Assembly (NCBI GenBank): GCA_905221605.1
Contig: CAJNDS010002549.1
Location: 1-64,000, forward strand
DNA length: 64,000 bases
Source: Symbiodinium natans
Taxonomy: Eukaryota > Sar > Dinophyceae > Suessiales > Symbiodiniaceae
Direction of reading: 5' to 3'
Numbering within the stretch: the first letter of the stretch is position 1; the number at the start of each line of letters is the position of its first letter. The notes beneath the pieces were generated by a model. The model did not search any database. It was not told the DNA's origin and saw nothing but the letters and a program-made list of their open reading frames with translations. Made by a program: the position numbers and the translations under genes. Below are positions 61,003-64,000 of this stretch, in pieces.

Positions 61003-63330
61003 ATGGAGAGGTGCCCTGCTGGATCGCTTAAGGTTCCGCCGGAGGCGTCCCCCAGAAAGAAAGGTGGAAAAACACATCGGCACTCCACGGACTTGGAAGA
61101 GCTGAATCGGACACCTGAGCTGCCGGCAGTGCCCAGGTTTGGACAGCGCCAGGCAAGTCTTTGCCAAACAGCTAACAACTCTGTGCCTCATGTTCCTCCT
61201 TTGTGACAGGCCCATCGGCTCGCTCAACGACCTATTGCTGCTCTACCCCGCACCCCTCAGTTCTTCGTCCGCTTCGGTCCACCAATGACCGCAGAGGACC
61301 TGACGCATGATGCGCCGTCAGTGCTTGTGGAATCCAGGAAACTCATCGATGATGTTTTGGAGCGGCGCGACAAATTGCAGTCTGCACCAGATTACGTTTC
61401 GCCAGACACACCCTTTTGGCGCGTGCCTGCCAAGAAGCGGAACAAGCGGGGCCCTAAATGGGAGTTCGAACCGCAAGAGGCGCCACAGGATCAGGCAGAT
61501 TTGCAAGGGATCCTGGACCTCCGAACGGGAGCGGGAGCTGAAGCTTCCTTGGGCAGGACGCCAGGCGGCCGCCGCAGGTCTGAGCCGCTGTCCCCGAGCA
61601 AGGCTACGTCCAAGCTTCTGCGGTCGGAAGGAACCGAGCACACAGAGCCCACCGAGGTCACGTATGCTGCCGAGAACACCAACCCGCAGGAGCTCGCCAG
61701 GCCACTGCTCCAGAGATGCATTTGTGTTGTTCTTTGTTCGTTCGGAGTGTTCAACTCTTTGTGGCCGAGGTCAGACACGGATCTTGCGAGGGGTGAGGGG
61801 GCGATGGAGGCAAAGGAGGCAAAGGAGGCAAAGGAGGCAAAGGAGGCATCAGGCACATCTGGAGCAGCGAGACCTTCACGCCGCCCAGAGGAGAGCCTAA
61901 TTGCTACGCTGCGTCAAAAGGCCGCAGAATATGCGCAGACTGGCGTCGACCCAGAGCTGCTGCAGAGCTTGTCGGAGGCTTTGAAACACCATCCCGGGAC
62001 TGAGCGTGCCGCGAGGATGCGGGAGATGCAGAACTGTGACAAGGACTTTGAAGCCCTGGTCAGCGAAGGGAAGGCATCTGTTTCAAACATCAACGAGTTA
62101 ATTCGAGCGCAGGCATTGCAAGGTCGCTTGGAGGATGCAATGCAAACCCACGACACCATGAAGCTGCATGGCTATACGCCCGATGCTGAAACCTTTGTGT
62201 CCCTTCTTGCGGGAGCAGCCCATCAGAGAGATGCCGGACTCGCAAGGAAGATCTTCTTGAAAATGCGGGAACAGGTGATCACTGCCACCCCGAGGGTGTA
62301 TGCAACCTTGATTCAGGCGCATGTCCGCGCAGGCGACACTGCATCTGGATATGCTCTGTTGCGAAAGATGGAAGACGAGTCAGTTCAGCCGGATGTCGTG
62401 GTTCACACCGTCCTCATCAATGGGCTTGTGAATGAAGGACATATTGAGAAAGCCTGGGAAGAGTTTCATGCTGCAAGAACGTGGAAGTTGATTGAACCTG
62501 ATGAGGTCTTATTCACTGTCATGATCAAGGCATGTGCGATCATGCAAGAAGCTGAAAAGGCTCTAAACCTTCTGGATGACCTACGCACCTCTGGGCTGTA
62601 TCCCACAGATATCACATATGGTGAAATCATCCACGCTCTGGCAACAACACCTGACCATGCACGAAAGGCCTTTGACTTCTATCGCCAGATGCAGGCTGAA
62701 GACTTGCCAATCAGTAGCTTTGTTTACGAGCATTTGCTTCAGGCCTGCAGACAGCTGGGAGATGCCAAGCGAGCGAGAAGCATCGTGGAAGAGATGGGGG
62801 AGCACAATGTGGTTCTCAACCCGAACATGTACTGTAGTTTGGTGGGGCTCTTTGCCACAAGCATGCAACGGCCGCATGTGTCAGATGTAGAGAGGCTGCA
62901 AAACCTCCGGCATGCATGGGGTGTGGTTTCCGCTGCGCGGGAGGCGTGCCCAGATAAGCTGGACTGGACGAAGTTGTTGAACGAGGTCTTAGGGGTCTAC
63001 GTGGCAGGAGGCTTTTCGGATTTTGCTTTGGACATGCTGCCGCAGTATGCCATCTTTGGTGTGGAGCCTGATGCAGAGACCTGGGAGCATTTGCTCCGCA
63101 TGCTTGGAGAAAGGGACATCGGACGGTTCTTCTCCGTCTGGAACAGTGTCCCCAAGCCGCTGCCGGAGGAACTTTACCAGCTAGCCTTGGAGGTCGCTTT
63201 GCGCTCCCGGTCATCTCAGCAAACCTGCGCAATCCTGGAGGAGATGTATGCGGTGCCTGTATTTCCCAGCCCGCAGTTGACGGAGCGTTTGGCAAGAGCT
63301 GGCCGGCATATCATTCAGCATCTTGGTTGA
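61003..63330 (+). CDS. PPR (pentatricopeptide repeat) protein, one 57-bp GC-AG intron
   Basis: PPR proteins bind RNA in mitochondria or plastids and act in its processing, editing or translation. Exons 61003-61152 and 61210-63330 give 756 residues. The long second exon has at least seven PPR-like units of about 35 residues between roughly residues 340 and 590: for example RLEDAMQTHDTMKLHGYTPD, ARKIFLKMREQ, SGYALLRKMEDESVQPDVVV and EKALNLLDDLRTSGLYPTDI. One or two more diverged units follow to the end. The N-terminus (RTPQFFVRFGPPM, basic) could be a transit sequence. A 9-bp repeat (GGAGGCAAA, 61805-61848) codes AKEAKE. A hydrophobic stretch at 61711-61785 (CICVVLCSFGVFNSLW) sits oddly in a linker and may be a second, in-frame intron. 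If the first intron is wrong, the start would be 61285. Confidence 0.8.
61153..61209 (+). other. Inferred GC-AG intron of the PPR gene
   Basis: 57 bp, donor GCAAGT and acceptor GACAG, containing an in-frame TGA at 61204-61206. Both borders show CAGGC (cgccAGGCAAG and gaCAGGCCC). Removal joins RFGQRQ to AHRLAQRP in frame. Confidence 0.6.
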
Positions 63331-64000
63331 GAGATGTTGAGTGGCGGAATGTTCCGGGCGTTTTCCTAGCATAGGCATGTGGCCTTTTCTGGACATGACT
63401 GGCTGCACTGTTTTTGTCACAGTATTGGCCTGCCGGAGGGGCTGAGTTTGTAGTCAGCTGTTAAAGACATGTCAATTGCAATGCTCTCCTGCAACGCGCG
63501 ATGGAGCATGTGCGTTGTCCAGGATCCACCACCAAATCAGCAAGTTTCCAGGAGATGCATGAAGCAAGTCTTGCGATCGAGCAGGTTTATGCGCAGTTCC
63601 CATGCGTCAAGTATGGAGCGGCAAATGTTCAATCTCAGGTTCATTGCGCTCAACCGTGATGTGCGGGTGGCTTCTACCAAGCGAGAGACCGCCCGAAGCT
63701 CAGTCATAGGACCCAATAGGACAACTGGGAATCCTTCTCACCTTGCGTCGAGCAGCACGTGATTTGCCGAGCTGCTGGGCTCCGGGCAGGCCCTGCTTCA
63801 AACTCACATGGACGAGCGCGACACGTACCGTGCTGCAGAGGGCTTAACCGTGAGAAACCCGACGCCCGAGCAGGAGCCTCGCATCACTGGTGCTCATGAC
63901 ACCCTGCGAGAGTCGATGCAAGAAGATTTGCGTGCCATCATGGCGAATCATGGGTCAGTGTTGTGGGCAGGTGCAGGCTTGTTTCCCTTGTCCTGTGTAG
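63331..64000 (+). CDS. Start of a further plus-strand gene, partial, unknown function
   Basis: An exon-like stretch at about 63776-63950 follows an AG (CGGGCAG) and reads LQTHMDERDTYRAAEGL, NPTPEQEPRITGAHDTL and QEDLRAIMANHG before a GT-like donor. An earlier stretch at about 63555-63680 is open in two frames (EMHEASLAIEQVYAQFP or QMFNLRFIALNRDVRVAS), and I cannot choose between them. Charged, helical and without a recognised domain. It runs off the window. Confidence 0.3.

Noticed and set aside
59828-61206. Leu-rich, Thr/Ala-rich and Val-rich frames of up to 395 residues
   Set aside because: Translation of the ACT/GCT tract. Only the last part (61003-61152) is accepted as the first PPR exon.

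Overview
The window looks like nuclear DNA of a dinoflagellate, probably of the Suessiales/Symbiodiniaceae type. This is an inference from four things. There is a head-to-tail array of EFL genes (the elongation factor-like GTPase that dinoflagellates use in place of eEF1A). There is a perfect 13-nt match to the 3' end of the dinoflagellate spliced leader (30959-30971). Introns are tiny, including a GC-AG one. There are long-diverged LINE and copia relics of a kind common in symbiodiniacean genomes. No bacterial, organellar or viral gene set is present.

Layout. 1-22.9 kb: eleven EFL copies, all on the minus strand. Ten are intact and encode essentially one 474-residue protein; copy 1 is broken. 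Spacers are 268-553 bp, except for a 1.7-kb non-coding block seen twice (1-1723 and 7029-8751), which marks a higher-order 7.03-kb unit. 22.9-36.9 kb: gene-poor DNA with microsatellites, degenerate tandem repeats, a relict spliced leader and two copia retrotransposon fragments joined in opposite orientation. 36.9-45.2 kb: a graveyard of LINE elements on the plus strand. It includes two nested insertions with recognisable target-site duplications and a shared 3' tail. 45.2-47.8 kb: non-coding DNA with a G-rich 9-bp satellite. 47.8-64 kb: a plus-strand gene block. It holds a LUC7-like U1 snRNP splicing factor, one or two unresolved multi-exon genes, a methyltransferase-like protein, a helical-repeat (TPR-like) protein with a zinc-ribbon tail, a small acyl-carrier-protein-like gene, a PPR protein, and the start of a further gene.

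How it fits together. The EFL array faces left and the gene block faces right, so the retroelement-rich middle is a divergent strand-switch region between two unidirectional blocks. EFL copies share synonymous variants in mosaic combinations, and their 5' and 3' flanks assort independently. This is what unequal exchange and gene conversion produce in a tandem array whose product (translation elongation factor) is needed in quantity. The right-hand genes are ordinary housekeeping or regulatory types (splicing, organelle RNA binding, scaffolding) and show no operon-like functional theme.

Limits. Exon structures other than the LUC7 and PPR introns are not resolved. Most intergenic ORFs look like chance open frames. 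I found no convincing new defence-like or mobile 'system'. The most informative structures are the EFL array with its embedded 7-kb unit and the two nested LINE insertions.
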